A DNA stretch of 64,000 bases from contig LNDZ01000033.1 of assembly GCA_001464495.1 (NCBI GenBank), positions 1 through 64,000 on the forward strand, in the 5' to 3' direction. Numbering within the stretch: position 1 is the stretch's first letter; each line of letters begins with the position of its first letter. The notes under the pieces were generated by a model. The model worked only from the letters and a program-made list of their open reading frames with translations, made no database searches and was not told the origin of the DNA. This document shows positions 6,626 to 16,123 of this stretch, piece after piece. The stretch comes from Betaproteobacteria bacterium Ga0074130 (GTDB taxonomy: Bacteria > Pseudomonadota > Gammaproteobacteria > Burkholderiales > Rhodocyclaceae). Both the position numbers and the translations under genes were made by a program.

Positions 6626-9600
6626 ATGAATATTTCTAAATTCTTCATCGACCGGCCGATCTTTGCCGGCGTGCTCTCGGTGGTGCTGGTGCTGGCCGGT
6701 ACATTGGCCATGTTCCAGCTGCCGATTTCCGAATACCCGGAAGTGGTGCCACCGTCGGTGGTGGTGCGTGCGCAGTATCCGGGCGCCAACCCGAAGGTGA
6801 TTGCTGAAGCAGTCGCCGCACCGCTGGAAGAAGCGATCAACGGTGTAGAGAACATGCTCTACATGCAGTCGCAAGCTAACAGCGACGGCAATCTCGCCGT
6901 GACCGTGCATTTCCAGCTGGGCATGGACCCGGACAAGGCACAGCAGCTGGTGCAAAACCGTGTATCGCAGGCGCTGCCACGCCTGCCGGGAGACGTGCAG
7001 CGCATTGGCGTGACCACAGTAAAGTCGTCGCCAGCACTGACCATGGTGGTGCACATCACGTCGCCGGATAACCGCTACGACACCACCTACCTGCGCAACT
7101 TTGCCGTGCTTAACGTTAAGGACAAGTTGGCGCGCATCAAGGGGGTGGGTGAAGTCGCCTTGTTCGGCGGCGGCAACTACGCCATGCGAATCTGGCTGGA
7201 CCCTACCAAGGTGGCTCAACGCGGGCTGACTGCCAGCGATGTCGTGGCAGCGATTCGTGAACAAAATATTCAGGTTGCTGCCGGCACGATTGGTGCCTCA
7301 CCGAGCGGCCCGAATGCGCCTTTGCAGCTGAACGTGAATGCGCAGGGCCGCCTCAAAACTGAGGCCGAGTTTGCCGAGATTATTCTGAAGAGCTCCCCCA
7401 CCGGCGGCATCACGCGCCTCGGTGATGTCGCACGAATTGAGCTGGATGCAGCCGAATATGGCTTGCGCTCTTTGTTGGATAACAAGCCGGCGGCGGCGAT
7501 TCCAATCTTTCAGGCGCCGGGTTCCAATGCGCTGGAGATTTCCAGCCAAATCCGCGAAACCATGGCCGAGCTGGCCAAAGACTTCCCGGACTCCATCAGC
7601 TACAGCATCGTCTATGACCCGACGCAGTTTGTGCGCGCCTCGATCAAGGCCGTAGTGACAACACTGCTGGAAGCGATTGCACTGGTGGTGCTGGTGGTGA
7701 TCATCTTCCTCCAGACCTGGCGTGCGTCCATCATTCCACTGCTGGCGGTGCCAGTCTCTATCATTGGCACATTCGCCTTGATGCTGGGCTTTGGTTACTC
7801 GATCAATGCGCTGTCGCTGTTCGGTATGGTGCTGGCGATTGGTATCGTGGTGGATGACGCCATCGTGGTGGTCGAAAACGTGGAGCGCAATATTGAAGCC
7901 GGCTTGTCGCCGCGCGACGCGACATATCGCGCCATGCGTGAAGTGTCTGGTCCAATCATCGCCATTGCGCTGACGCTGGTTGCTGTGTTCGTGCCTCTGG
8001 CCTTTATGACAGGCCTGACGGGCCAGTTCTACAAGCAGTTCGCCATGACCATCGCCATCTCGACGGTGATCTCGGCCTTCAACTCGCTGACGCTGTCGCC
8101 AGCACTCGCGGCTATGTTGCTGAAGGGGCACGATGAACCAAAGGATTGGCTGACACGCCAAATGGACAAGTATCTGGGTGGCTTCTTTGCTGCCTTCAAT
8201 CGTTTCTTCAATCGCTCGTCCGAGAAGTACGGCCATGGCGTGACCACAGTGATTGCGCACAAGTCGAAGTCGATGGGTGTGTATGTGGTGTTGCTGGCGG
8301 CAACCGTTGGCATCTCGATGCTGGTGCCCGGCGGCTTTGTGCCAGCGCAGGACAAGCAATACCTGATTGGCTTTACGCAACTGCCGAACGGCGCCTCGCT
8401 CGACCGGACAGAAGAAGTAATCCGCAAGATGGGCGACATTGCCCTCAAGCAACCGGGGGTTGAATCCGCCGTGGCTTTCCCCGGTCTGTCGATCAACGGT
8501 TTCACCAACAGCTCCAGCGCCGGCATTGTGTTTGTCACGCTGAAGCCGTTTGAAGAACGCCGCGACCCCTCGCTCTCGGCGGGTGCGATTGCCGGGGCAC
8601 TTAACCAGAAGTTCTTCGGCATTCAAGAAGCCTTCATGGCTATCTTCCCACCCCCCCCAGTGGAAGGCATCGGCACCATGGGTGGCTTCAAGATGCAGTT
8701 GGAAGATACTGGGTCGGTCGGTTACGCCGAACTAGACAAGGCAGCTAAGGCATTCATGGCCGCAGCAAGCAAGGCGCCTGAGCTTGGCCCGATGTTCTCC
8801 AGCTATGAAATCAATGTCCCGCAGCTGGATGTCGATCTGGATCGCGTGAAGGCGAAGCAACAAGGCGTGGCGATTACCGATGTGTTCGACACCATGCAGA
8901 TTTATCTGGGGTCGCTCTACATTAATGACTTTAACCGCTTTGGCCGCGTGTATCAGGTACGTGCCCAAGCCGATGCGCCGTTCCGCGCGCATGCCGAAGA
9001 CATTGGCGCATTGAAGACGCGTAACGCCGCGGGTGAAATGGTGCCGCTGTCATCGCTGGTGAAGATCACGCAAACGTTCGGGCCGGAAATGGTGGTGCGC
9101 TACAACGGATTCACTGCGGCCGACATCAACGGTGGTCCAGCGCCTGGCTATTCGTCCTCGCAAGCAGAAGCGGCTGCGGAACGTGTCGCAGCCGAAGTGC
9201 TGCCCCCTGGCGTGAAGTTTGAGTGGACAGACCTGACCTACCAAAAGATCCTCGCAGGCAATGCAGGTATCTGGGTGTTCCCGATCAGCGTGCTGCTGGT
9301 GTTTCTGGTGTTGGCCGCGCAATACGAGAGCCTGACCTTGCCACTGGCCGTGATTCTGATTGTGCCGATGAGTATTTTGGCAGCGCTTGCTGGTGTGTTC
9401 CTCACGGGCGGCGATAACAACATCTTCACGCAGATCGGCTTGATGGTCTTGGTCGGGTTGGCGTGTAAGAACGCCATCCTGATTGTGGAGTTTGCCCGCG
9501 AGCTTGAAATTCTCGGCGCCACCCCTCTGCGTGCCGCGATCGATGCCAGCCGTCTGCGTCTGCGTCCGATCCTGATGACCTCGATTGCTTTCATCATGGG

Positions 9601-9832
9601 CGTGATCCCGCTGGTGCTGTCGTCCGGCGCTGGCTCTGAAATGCGTCAGGCGATGGGCATTGCGGTGTTCTTCGGCATGATCGGTGTGACCTTCTTCGGC
9701 CTCTTCCTGACCCCGGTGTTCTACGTACTGCTGCGTAAGCTGGGCGGGAAGCACAAGCTGCACTCGGCTGCCCATCACGATGCACCGCTGGCGCCGGCAA
9801 ATGCTGCCAGCCACCATGCGGGCTTGGAGTAA
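6626..9832 (+). CDS. RND multidrug efflux permease, HAE1 family (MexF-like)
   Basis: A 1068-aa inner-membrane proton antiporter, the usual length for HAE1 pumps. It begins with the typical MNISKFFIDRPIFAGVLS first helix. The proton-relay acids are D410 and D411 in GIVVDDAIVVVEN of TM4, and K948 in ACKNAILIVEF of TM10. Two periplasmic loops (about 40-330 and 560-870) carry the porter and docking domains. The phrasing of the first loop and the PPPPVEGIGTMGGF stretch resemble MexF and OqxB rather than AcrB. It forms a tripartite pump with the flanking adaptor and outer-membrane factor. A run of eight C at 8651-8658 codes for the Pro cluster in frame. Confidence 0.95.
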   Translation: MNISKFFIDRPIFAGVLSVVLVLAGTLAMFQLPISEYPEVVPPSVVVRAQYPGANPKVIAEAVAAPLEEAINGVENMLYMQSQANSDGNLAVTVHFQLGMDPDKAQQLVQNRVSQALPRLPGDVQRIGVTTVKSSPALTMVVHITSPDNRYDTTYLRNFAVLNVKDKLARIKGVGEVALFGGGNYAMRIWLDPTKVAQRGLTASDVVAAIREQNIQVAAGTIGASPSGPNAPLQLNVNAQGRLKTEAEFAEIILKSSPTGGITRLGDVARIELDAAEYGLRSLLDNKPAAAIPIFQAPGSNALEISSQIRETMAELAKDFPDSISYSIVYDPTQFVRASIKAVVTTLLEAIALVVLVVIIFLQTWRASIIPLLAVPVSIIGTFALMLGFGYSINALSLFGMVLAIGIVVDDAIVVVENVERNIEAGLSPRDATYRAMREVSGPIIAIALTLVAVFVPLAFMTGLTGQFYKQFAMTIAISTVISAFNSLTLSPALAAMLLKGHDEPKDWLTRQMDKYLGGFFAAFNRFFNRSSEKYGHGVTTVIAHKSKSMGVYVVLLAATVGISMLVPGGFVPAQDKQYLIGFTQLPNGASLDRTEEVIRKMGDIALKQPGVESAVAFPGLSINGFTNSSSAGIVFVTLKPFEERRDPSLSAGAIAGALNQKFFGIQEAFMAIFPPPPVEGIGTMGGFKMQLEDTGSVGYAELDKAAKAFMAAASKAPELGPMFSSYEINVPQLDVDLDRVKAKQQGVAITDVFDTMQIYLGSLYINDFNRFGRVYQVRAQADAPFRAHAEDIGALKTRNAAGEMVPLSSLVKITQTFGPEMVVRYNGFTAADINGGPAPGYSSSQAEAAAERVAAEVLPPGVKFEWTDLTYQKILAGNAGIWVFPISVLLVFLVLAAQYESLTLPLAVILIVPMSILAALAGVFLTGGDNNIFTQIGLMVLVGLACKNAILIVEFARELEILGATPLRAAIDASRLRLRPILMTSIAFIMGVIPLVLSSGAGSEMRQAMGIAVFFGMIGVTFFGLFLTPVFYVLLRKLGGKHKLHSAAHHDAPLAPANAASHHAGLE

Positions 9833-9836
9833 AAAC

Positions 9837-11369
9837 ATGACTACACACAAATCATCTCTTGGTACAGCCACGGGCCTGCTGGCATCACTGCTGATCTTGG
9901 CAGGTTGCTCGGTAGCCCCGGTGTATCAACGCCCCGACGTGGCAACGCCTGCAGCATTTAAGGAAGCGCCGATCAACGCAACAGCGCCAGAAGCCAAACC
10001 CGCAGCAGGCGACTGGAAAGCCGCTCAGCCAGCGGAAGAGCTGGCACGGGGCGAGTGGTGGAAAGTCTTCAATGACAGCACGCTTAACCAACTACAAATT
10101 GAAGCACTGGCGGCGAATCAGGATCTGAAGGCGGCGGCGGCACGCTTGAGCCAGGCGCGCGCCTTGGAACAAAGTGCACGCGCAGGCTTGTTCCCGCAAG
10201 TCAGCCTTGGCTTCGGGCCAACGCGCCAGTTGCCCTCACCCGCTTCTCGCGGCCTGCCACCGAATGCCGACACCAACCCGGTGACTATCTGGCGTGGTCA
10301 GGCAACGATTGCGTATGAGGCTGATCTGTTTGGTCGCGTCAGTACCGTGGCCGACGCCGCACGCTTTGATGCGCAACGTAATGCGGCGCTGTTTCAATCG
10401 ACCCTGCTGGCACTACAGGCTGATGTGGCACAGGCGTATTTTTTGATCCGTGAGCTAGATGCAACCCAAGTCTTGTACGCCAACACTGTGCGTCTGCGCG
10501 GCGAAACGCTGAACCTGTTCCAGCGCCGCTTTGATGCGGGCGACATCAGCGAGCTTGAGCTGGCAAGGGCACGCACTGAGCTGGCTGCTGCACAGTCGGA
10601 ATCACTGGGCATTACACGGCAACGTGCTGTTGCCGAACATGCACTGGCAATTTTGCTGGGCAAGGCACCTGCCGACTTTAGCTTCCCGTCGCTACCGCTG
10701 ACCCGCCTGATGGTCAGCGTACCGGCTGGGCTGCCGTCCGAGCTGCTGGAACGTCGCCCGGACATTGCCGCTGCTGAACGCGCCATGGCCGCTGCCAATG
10801 CCCGTATTGGTGCTGCCAAGTCAGCCTACTTCCCACGTCTGAATCTAACTGGTTCGCTGGGCTATGAGTCGAACGATCTTAGCGACCTGTTCAAGAACGC
10901 CAGCCGCACCTTTGTGTTCGGCCCGCTGGTGGGCGGATTGCTGACGCTGCCGATTTTTGATGGTGGTACGCGCGCTGCTGGCGTGGATCGCGCCAACGCG
11001 GCCTATGAGGAAGATGTGGCGAACTATCGCCAGACCGTACTCAAGGCCTTTAAGGAAGTTGAGGACAACCTCGCCAACCTGCGCCTACTCGACGAGCAGA
11101 ACAAAGCACAGGACAGCGCCGTGACCTCGGCTAATCGGGCAGCACGCATTTCTGCGATTCAATACCGCGAAGGGGCCCTGAGCTATCTGGGCGTGCTGGA
11201 TGCCGACCGCAGTGCCTTGCAGCAACAACGCGCAGCGGTGCAACTGGATGGAGAGCGCGCCCGTGCGCTGGTGAATCTGATTCGTGCCTTGGGCGGTGGC
11301 TGGCAGGAACAATCTGCCACTCCGACTGTCTCTACAGCATCAGCCTCAACGCAGTCAGCCGCAAAGTAA
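9837..11369 (+). CDS. Outer-membrane efflux lipoprotein (OprM/OprN/NodT type)
   Basis: A 510-aa protein from ATG 9837, only 4 bp after the pump stop; a longer frame into the pump gene is unsupported. A lipoprotein signal peptide ends in LAGC with the acylated Cys at 24. The body contains two outer-membrane efflux repeats (about residues 80-290 and 300-490) that form the trimeric beta-barrel and alpha-helical tunnel. YEADLFGRVS and the phrase ELLERRPDIAAAE are family marks. It completes the tripartite pump. A 9-bp stem hairpin follows it, before the SDR gene. Confidence 0.94.
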   Translation: MTTHKSSLGTATGLLASLLILAGCSVAPVYQRPDVATPAAFKEAPINATAPEAKPAAGDWKAAQPAEELARGEWWKVFNDSTLNQLQIEALAANQDLKAAAARLSQARALEQSARAGLFPQVSLGFGPTRQLPSPASRGLPPNADTNPVTIWRGQATIAYEADLFGRVSTVADAARFDAQRNAALFQSTLLALQADVAQAYFLIRELDATQVLYANTVRLRGETLNLFQRRFDAGDISELELARARTELAAAQSESLGITRQRAVAEHALAILLGKAPADFSFPSLPLTRLMVSVPAGLPSELLERRPDIAAAERAMAAANARIGAAKSAYFPRLNLTGSLGYESNDLSDLFKNASRTFVFGPLVGGLLTLPIFDGGTRAAGVDRANAAYEEDVANYRQTVLKAFKEVEDNLANLRLLDEQNKAQDSAVTSANRAARISAIQYREGALSYLGVLDADRSALQQQRAAVQLDGERARALVNLIRALGGGWQEQSATPTVSTASASTQSAAK

Positions 11370-11381
11370 TCGATTTTATTG

Positions 11382-11413
11382 CCCACACCGCGCCCCCTTA
11401 CAGTCGGTGTGGG
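11382..11413 (+). terminator. Hairpin between outer-membrane factor and SDR genes
   Basis: A perfect 9-bp stem (CCCACACCG with CGGTGTGGG) with a 14-nt loop lies 12 bases after the outer-membrane factor stop and 23 bases before the SDR start. No T-run follows. It may act as a weak terminator or as an RNA-stability barrier that lowers expression of the following genes. Confidence 0.45.
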
Positions 11414-11436
11414 ATTAATGTTTGGAAGGAAACTTC

Positions 11437-12174
11437 ATGAGTACGACAAGCAAAGTGGCATTCATCACCGGCGGCAATCGCGGCCTGGGTCTGGAAACAG
11501 CACGAGGTCTCGGCAAGCTCGGTATTACGGTGATCATCGGTGCACGCGATCTGGCCAAGGGCGATGCAGCAGTACAGGCCCTGAAGCAGGAAGGCATCGT
11601 CGCTGCAGCAGTTATCTTTGATGCACTGACACCGAGTACGCACCAAGATGTGTACAAAGTATTGGAGCGCAAATACGGCAAGCTGGATATTCTGGTGAAT
11701 AACGCTGGCGTGTCGCTGACACCCTTCTTTGGCAATAACAGCAGCACCGTGTCGCAAGAGATCTTGAAGCAAACCTTTGATGTGAATTTTTTCTCGGTCG
11801 TCGCGCTCACGCAAGTGCTGTTGCCGCTGATCAAGAAAGCGCCGGCTGGACGTATCGTCAATCTGTCCAGCATCCTCGGCTCGTTGGGGGTGCATCAAAT
11901 GCCAGACTCGCCGATTGCTGTCGCCAAGGAGCTCGCCTACAACGCCTCAAAGACGGCACTCAACGCCTTCACCGTGCATCTGGCCGAGGAATTGAAAGAC
12001 ACGAGCGTCAAGGTAAACTCAGCGCATCCGGGCTGGGTTAAAACTGACATGGGCGGTGCCGAAGCGCCGATGGAAATTAGCGAAGGTGGCAAGACCAGCG
12101 TTCAACTCGCCACACTACCGGCTGATGGCCCGACCGGCGGCTTCTTCCATTTAGGTGAAGCCCTGCCCTGGTAA
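11437..12174 (+). CDS. Short-chain dehydrogenase/reductase (classical SDR)
   Basis: A 245-aa protein from ATG 11437 with GGAAGGA upstream. The Rossmann motif TGGNRGLG is at 11-18, NNAG at 88-91, the catalytic Ser at 144-145, and Y168-N-A-S-K172 completes the catalytic set. It resembles carbonyl-reductase-type SDRs that use NADPH. Its place behind the efflux genes on the same strand suggests coexpression and detoxification of reactive carbonyls or quinones, but the substrate cannot be read from sequence. The C-terminal ADGPTGGFFHLGEALPW is typical of the group. Confidence 0.92.
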   Translation: MSTTSKVAFITGGNRGLGLETARGLGKLGITVIIGARDLAKGDAAVQALKQEGIVAAAVIFDALTPSTHQDVYKVLERKYGKLDILVNNAGVSLTPFFGNNSSTVSQEILKQTFDVNFFSVVALTQVLLPLIKKAPAGRIVNLSSILGSLGVHQMPDSPIAVAKELAYNASKTALNAFTVHLAEELKDTSVKVNSAHPGWVKTDMGGAEAPMEISEGGKTSVQLATLPADGPTGGFFHLGEALPW

Positions 12175-12237
12175 GTATTTTGCGCACTCGCTGGTCCATG
12201 CGGGGCGTGAGTGGTTCTGATTGCGTGGAGATAACTG

Positions 12238-12591
12238 ATGGCACTGAATGAAGATTTCCTCCGCCTTGCGAGTGCAGCGCGAGCGCGTATCCGCGAAGTT
12301 AGCCCCGCTGAAGCACGTGCAGCCGTTGCACAAGGAGCAGTACTGATTGATGTGCGCGACGCTGACGAGCTGCTGGAAAAGCCCCCCGTAGCAGGTGCCG
12401 TTAATATCAGCCGTGGCCGGTTGGAGCTGAAGATTAGCGATGCAGTGCCAGACAAAGGCACGCCGGTAGTGCTTTACTGTGCGGGTGGCAATCGGGGTGC
12501 CTTGGCGGCAGATAGCCTGCAACAGCTAGGCTATCGGAATGTGGCAAATGTGCAGGGTGGCCTGTCGGCATGGCCGAAGGATGAGCAGTAG
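12238..12591 (+). CDS. Single-domain rhodanese-like protein
   Basis: A 117-aa protein from ATG 12238 with GGAGATAAC upstream. One rhodanese domain spans residues 15-113, with LIDVRDADEL at 36-45 and the active-site Cys at 81 in the loop CAGGNRG. Such proteins carry persulfide sulfur between donors and acceptors such as glutathione or cyanide. It has no signal peptide, so it is probably cytoplasmic. It lies 63 bp after the SDR and 81 bp before the glutathione peroxidase, which fits a small thiol/oxidant stress group. Confidence 0.88.
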   Translation: MALNEDFLRLASAARARIREVSPAEARAAVAQGAVLIDVRDADELLEKPPVAGAVNISRGRLELKISDAVPDKGTPVVLYCAGGNRGALAADSLQQLGYRNVANVQGGLSAWPKDEQ

Positions 12592-12672
12592 TCACATGAA
12601 TCGGGGGCCCGAATCAATGCTGCCGGGCTCGCCTAACAAAGAACGCTCGCTTTTTAGCAAAGGATCCGGCAC

Positions 12673-13158
12673 ATGAGTACATCGATCTACGACATCCCCG
12701 TCACTCGCCTCAACGGAGATCCCGCCAGCCTCAAGGACTATGCCAACAAGGTACTGCTGGTTGTGAATACGGCCAGCCAATGTGGCCTGACACCTCAGTA
12801 TGATGGGCTGGAAACGCTGTACCAGAAGTATGCGGGCCAGGGCCTAGTAGTGCTCGGCTTTCCGAGCAACCAGTTCGGCGCACAGGAGCCGGGCTCGGCC
12901 GAGCAGATTGCTACGTTCTGCAGCACGAACTACAGCGTCACCTTTCCGCTGTTCGCCAAGACCGACGTGAACGGCCCGAATGCACATCCGCTCTATGTGT
13001 GGCTCAAGCAAAATACCCCCGGCGATGGCGCTGAGGATATTGGCTGGAACTTTGCCAAGTTTCTTGTCGGCCGCGACGGCAAGGTAATCGCCCGCTATGC
13101 GCCGACCGTTGTGCCATCGGCACTGGGTGCCACTATTGAAGAGGCACTCAAGGCCTGA
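12673..13158 (+). CDS. Glutathione peroxidase (thiol peroxidase of the GPx family)
   Basis: A 161-aa protein from ATG 12673 with AGGA upstream, the usual length. The peroxidatic Cys is C37 in VNTASQCGLTPQY, with the conserved GFPSNQFGAQEPG loop (Gln of the catalytic set) and the WNFAKFLV motif (Trp and Asn) later. It uses Cys rather than selenocysteine and reduces peroxides with thioredoxin or glutathione. It lacks a signal peptide. It is part of the rightward detoxification run and is followed by a hairpin that may end the transcript. Confidence 0.95.
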   Translation: MSTSIYDIPVTRLNGDPASLKDYANKVLLVVNTASQCGLTPQYDGLETLYQKYAGQGLVVLGFPSNQFGAQEPGSAEQIATFCSTNYSVTFPLFAKTDVNGPNAHPLYVWLKQNTPGDGAEDIGWNFAKFLVGRDGKVIARYAPTVVPSALGATIEEALKA

Positions 13159-13165
13159 ACGCAAT

Positions 13166-13199
13166 CCCCTGATAGCACCTCATGGTGACTGATCAGGGG
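13166..13199 (+). terminator. Terminator-like hairpin after the peroxidase gene
   Basis: The arms CCCCTGAT (13166-13173) and ATCAGGGG (13192-13199) pair perfectly, with an inner CACC/GGTG pair. The hairpin starts 8 bases after the peroxidase stop. A true T-run is missing, so termination strength is uncertain. Confidence 0.55.
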
Positions 13200-13228
13200 C
13201 CATTTCAACACGCACTGCTGCAAACACG

Positions 13229-13933
13229 ATGATCGACCTCTACTACTGGACCACGCCGAACGGCCACAAGATCACCCTCTTCCTTGAAGAAAGTGGACTG
13301 GCTTATGAAATCAAGCCGATCAATATTGGTAAGGGCGAACAGTTCGCTGATGCATTTTTAAGCATTGCGCCGAACAATCGTATTCCGGCGATTGTCGATC
13401 ATGCGCCTGCAGATGGTGGCGCACCGCTGTCGCTGTTTGAGTCCGGTGCGATTCTGCTCTATCTCGCCGACAAGACGCAGCAGTTCATCCCTGCCGATCT
13501 GCGCGGCCGCAATACGACCTTGCAATGGCTGTTCTGGCAGATGGGCGGGCTGGGACCCATGGCGGGGCAAAATCACCACTTCAGCGCTGGCGCGCCAGAG
13601 AAGCTGCCCTATGCGATTGATCGCTATGTGCGCGAGACGGGGCGCTTGTACGGTGTTCTGAACAAGCAACTGGCTGACCGCGCCTTCATTGCTGGGGCCG
13701 ACTATACGATTGCTGACATGGCCTGCTATCCGTGGATCGTTCCGCATGAAAAGCAAAGCCAGAATCTCGACGACTTCCCGCATCTGCAGCGCTGGTTCGA
13801 GGCGATCAAGGCACGCCCGGCCACGCAACGTGCGTATGCGATTGCCGACCAGTACAAGAAGAATGCAGCGGCACCGACGGCAGAGGAACTGAAGCTGCTC
13901 TACGGACAGAGTGCCAGTACCGTGAAAGCCTGA
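13229..13933 (+). CDS. yfcG: Glutathione S-transferase, YfcG-like disulfide-bond oxidoreductase
   Basis: A 234-aa protein from ATG 13229. The thioredoxin-like N-terminal domain starts MIDLYYWTTPNGHKITLFLEE and carries the TPNGHK motif of Nu-class GSTs such as YfcG and YghU, which bind two glutathiones or GSSG and reduce disulfides. ESGAILLYLA is the glutathione gamma-glutamyl site. The helical domain (about 90-205) has the N-capping box DYTIADMACYPW. It follows the glutathione peroxidase and the two may cooperate, though a hairpin separates them. It is convergent with the SRPBCC gene, only 5 bp away. Confidence 0.9.
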   Translation: MIDLYYWTTPNGHKITLFLEESGLAYEIKPINIGKGEQFADAFLSIAPNNRIPAIVDHAPADGGAPLSLFESGAILLYLADKTQQFIPADLRGRNTTLQWLFWQMGGLGPMAGQNHHFSAGAPEKLPYAIDRYVRETGRLYGVLNKQLADRAFIAGADYTIADMACYPWIVPHEKQSQNLDDFPHLQRWFEAIKARPATQRAYAIADQYKKNAAAPTAEELKLLYGQSASTVKA

Positions 13934-13938
13934 TCTGC

Positions 13939-14343
13939 TTACACAGCCGGGGCTTCGAGCATCACCTTGATGGTGTTGAGGTCACGTGTCACCGCTTGCA
14001 CGTCGCGGATGAACGCTGCCTCGCTCATCCCCTCCCGCTGAAAGAGCGTGAATATCAGCTCGCTGCCCTCGCCATTCGCCAACACACGGACAGGATTCAG
14101 CGTGCTGCTGCCATCAGGCAGTGTCACGGTGTGATCGAGCACCCCAAAGGCGTTGTCGGCGCAAAAGGCCAATTGGACGGTGCCGAGCTCGCTGCCGGTA
14201 TCGACATGCCAGACGCCATCTTTGACGGTAACGGATTTGCAAATGCCGGGCGCCCATTCCGGGAGCAGGTCAGGATCACGCACACACGCATAGACGCGTG
14301 CGGGTGGGACTTGAATCTCGACGCTGACGGTACGGCTACGCAT
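13939..14343 (-). CDS. SRPBCC (START-like) family protein
   Basis: A 134-aa cytoplasmic protein. The start MRSRTVSVEIQVPPARVYACVRDPDLLPEWAPG is typical of the polyketide cyclase/coenzyme Q-binding branch of the SRPBCC fold, which forms a deep ligand pocket under a long C-terminal helix. The ligand is unknown. It is the last gene of the leftward run that begins with glyA, 14 bp after the membrane protein stop. Confidence 0.75.
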   Translation of the reverse strand: MRSRTVSVEIQVPPARVYACVRDPDLLPEWAPGICKSVTVKDGVWHVDTGSELGTVQLAFCADNAFGVLDHTVTLPDGSSTLNPVRVLANGEGSELIFTLFQREGMSEAAFIRDVQAVTRDLNTIKVMLEAPAV

Positions 14344-14357
14344 AAGCCAATCTAGTG

Positions 14358-14981
14358 TTATTTGCTAGGACGATCATACTCATTGTGAAAGTCGTAAGTC
14401 GCATGCGTAACATACGGGCCAAGCAGCGTTTTCCAGCCTGTTAAGTGGATAGTGGCAGTCGTTATTGGGTAATGCTCCTGCAAAATACTTGTCGGCAGGT
14501 CAAGGTACAAAAGCTTTCCGCTTTCTTTGCTTCTCAACTCCAGCTGCACCCATTCATGGCGTGGCGGTGTGTCCCTTTTGCTAGATTTTCCTCTGTACTG
14601 TTTAAACCACGCACGCTCAACCTGCGTAGTTTCCTGATAAGCCGTGGAAGGCAATACATGAGATAGCGCACCGAAAATAGTTGCGCTGTTGTGGGCACTG
14701 ATAAATACGATCACCCCTGTCCCGAAGGTGAGCATCATGCCGCGGAAAAGTTGGCTAAGCCGTCGTGCATTCGGGACTTTCTTGAACTCAAAAACAAGGA
14801 GCACAAGCCCAACTGCTCCAGCACCCAAAAGCCGGCCATCAAAGTCCGTGTAGTGCACGAAAGGTAAAGGCCCCCAAATGCTGAATCCAAGGATTGGGAG
14901 GAGGCAGCCCAGAATTGCGTATATCTCAAACCGTCTTGAAAGCCAGGACAGAACTGGCTTATGGGCAGTTCCTTCTGCCAT
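14358..14981 (-). CDS. Hypothetical membrane protein
   Basis: A 207-aa protein that I do not recognise. Three hydrophobic segments are visible (about residues 19-36, 51-65 and 82-97), followed by a soluble part of about 110 residues rich in aromatic and charged residues. The N-terminus looks cytoplasmic, so the soluble part is probably periplasmic. It starts 5 bp after the ribD stop and is likely in the same transcript. Function unknown. Its base composition is a little AT-richer than ribD. Confidence 0.6.
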   Translation of the reverse strand: MAEGTAHKPVLSWLSRRFEIYAILGCLLPILGFSIWGPLPFVHYTDFDGRLLGAGAVGLVLLVFEFKKVPNARRLSQLFRGMMLTFGTGVIVFISAHNSATIFGALSHVLPSTAYQETTQVERAWFKQYRGKSSKRDTPPRHEWVQLELRSKESGKLLYLDLPTSILQEHYPITTATIHLTGWKTLLGPYVTHATYDFHNEYDRPSK

Positions 14982-14986
14982 TATTT

Positions 14987-16123
14987 TTATTTCAATGGCC
15001 GCGCGAGGATACGCAAATCCTCGCCAATGATCGTGCGCTCCATGATCTTGAGGCGCGTGGCCTGACTGAGTTCAGTCAGCTCATGCAGGCTGAACATACC
15101 CTGTGCCTTATCCCCCATCAGCATGGGCGCTTGATAGATCAGGAACTCATCGACACAGCCTTCACGCAGCAGCGAACCGTTGAGCTTGCCGCCGGCTTCG
15201 GCATGCACTTCATTGATGCCACGCTCGCCTAATGCTTGCAGCATCGCATGCAGATCGACCTTGCCGTTCGCATTGGGCAGGATCAGCACTTCGGCACCGA
15301 TGGCTTGTAGCGCAGCAATACGCTCGCGATCCTCCACCGCACCGACGATCAGGCTATTGCCGCCTTGTAAGACGCGCGCGGTCGGATAAATCTGTAAGCG
15401 GCTATCGATCACCACGCGGAGCGGTTGGCGGAGGGGCTCGGTGCCGGTATCGACACCGCGCACGGTGAGCTGTGGATTGTCTTCTTTGACAGTGCCAAAG
15501 CCGGTGAGAATGGCGCAAGCGCGGGCACGCCAGCGATGGCCGTCGAGTCGGGCTGCCTCACCAGTAATCCACTGCGACTGATTGTTGTTGAGCGCGACTT
15601 TGCCATCGAGACTGGCCGCAGTCTTGAGACGCAGCCATGGGCGGCCGCGCGTCATGCGCGAGACAAAGCCAATATTGAGTTCGGCTGCCTCATTTTCGAG
15701 CAGGCCCGATTGAACACTAACGCCCGCTGCGGCAAGCCGGGCCAGCCCCTTGCCGGCAACAAGCGGATTGGGGTCGGTCATGGCCGCAACCACGCGCGCC
15801 ACACCTGCATTCAGCAAGGCGTCCACGCAGGGGCCGGTACGACCTGTGTGATTGCAGGGCTCTAGTGTGACGTAGGCGGTCGCCCCGCGGGCGCGCTCAC
15901 CCGCATCGCGCAGGGCATGCACTTCGGCATGCGGCTCACCCGCTTTGACATGCCAGCCGCGACCGACCACCGTGCCGACACCATTCTCCTCTGGCTGGAC
16001 GATGACACAACCAACACGCGGATTGGGCGTGGTGCTGAACAAGCCGAGTCGAGCCAGGCGCAGCGCTTCGGCCATCCACGCATGATCAGCGGCGCTAAAG
16101 GCCTGTGCGTTAGTTTGGCTCAC
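14987..16123 (-). CDS. ribD: Riboflavin biosynthesis protein RibD (deaminase/reductase)
   Basis: A 378-aa bifunctional enzyme. The N-terminal deaminase (about 10-150) holds the zinc site HAEVHAL (H65, E67) with C90 and C99 in [13 protein letters not shown]. The C-terminal reductase (about 155-378) holds [17 protein letters not shown] and [11 protein letters not shown]. It performs the second and third steps of riboflavin synthesis from GTP: deamination of the pyrimidine, then NADPH reduction of the ribosyl chain. Its ATG overlaps the nrdR stop by 4 bases. The glyA-nrdR-ribD neighbourhood is common in betaproteobacteria. Confidence 0.97.
   Translation of the reverse strand: MSQTNAQAFSAADHAWMAEALRLARLGLFSTTPNPRVGCVIVQPEENGVGTVVGRGWHVKAGEPHAEVHALRDAGERARGATAYVTLEPCNHTGRTGPCVDALLNAGVARVVAAMTDPNPLVAGKGLARLAAAGVSVQSGLLENEAAELNIGFVSRMTRGRPWLRLKTAASLDGKVALNNNQSQWITGEAARLDGHRWRARACAILTGFGTVKEDNPQLTVRGVDTGTEPLRQPLRVVIDSRLQIYPTARVLQGGNSLIVGAVEDRERIAALQAIGAEVLILPNANGKVDLHAMLQALGERGINEVHAEAGGKLNGSLLREGCVDEFLIYQAPMLMGDKAQGMFSLHELTELSQATRLKIMERTIIGEDLRILARPLK

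Noticed and set aside
7298..8626. A 442-codon open frame on the minus strand inside the RND pump gene
   Set aside because: It is the antisense shadow of a high-GC coding region; the pump is clearly coding on the plus strand and the shadow has a His/Arg/Gln-rich composition with no recognised domain.
8651..8658. Run of eight C in the pump gene as a possible phase-variation tract
   Set aside because: It encodes the conserved Pro cluster found in MexF-like pumps and is in frame; eight C is not long enough to argue for phase variation without variants.
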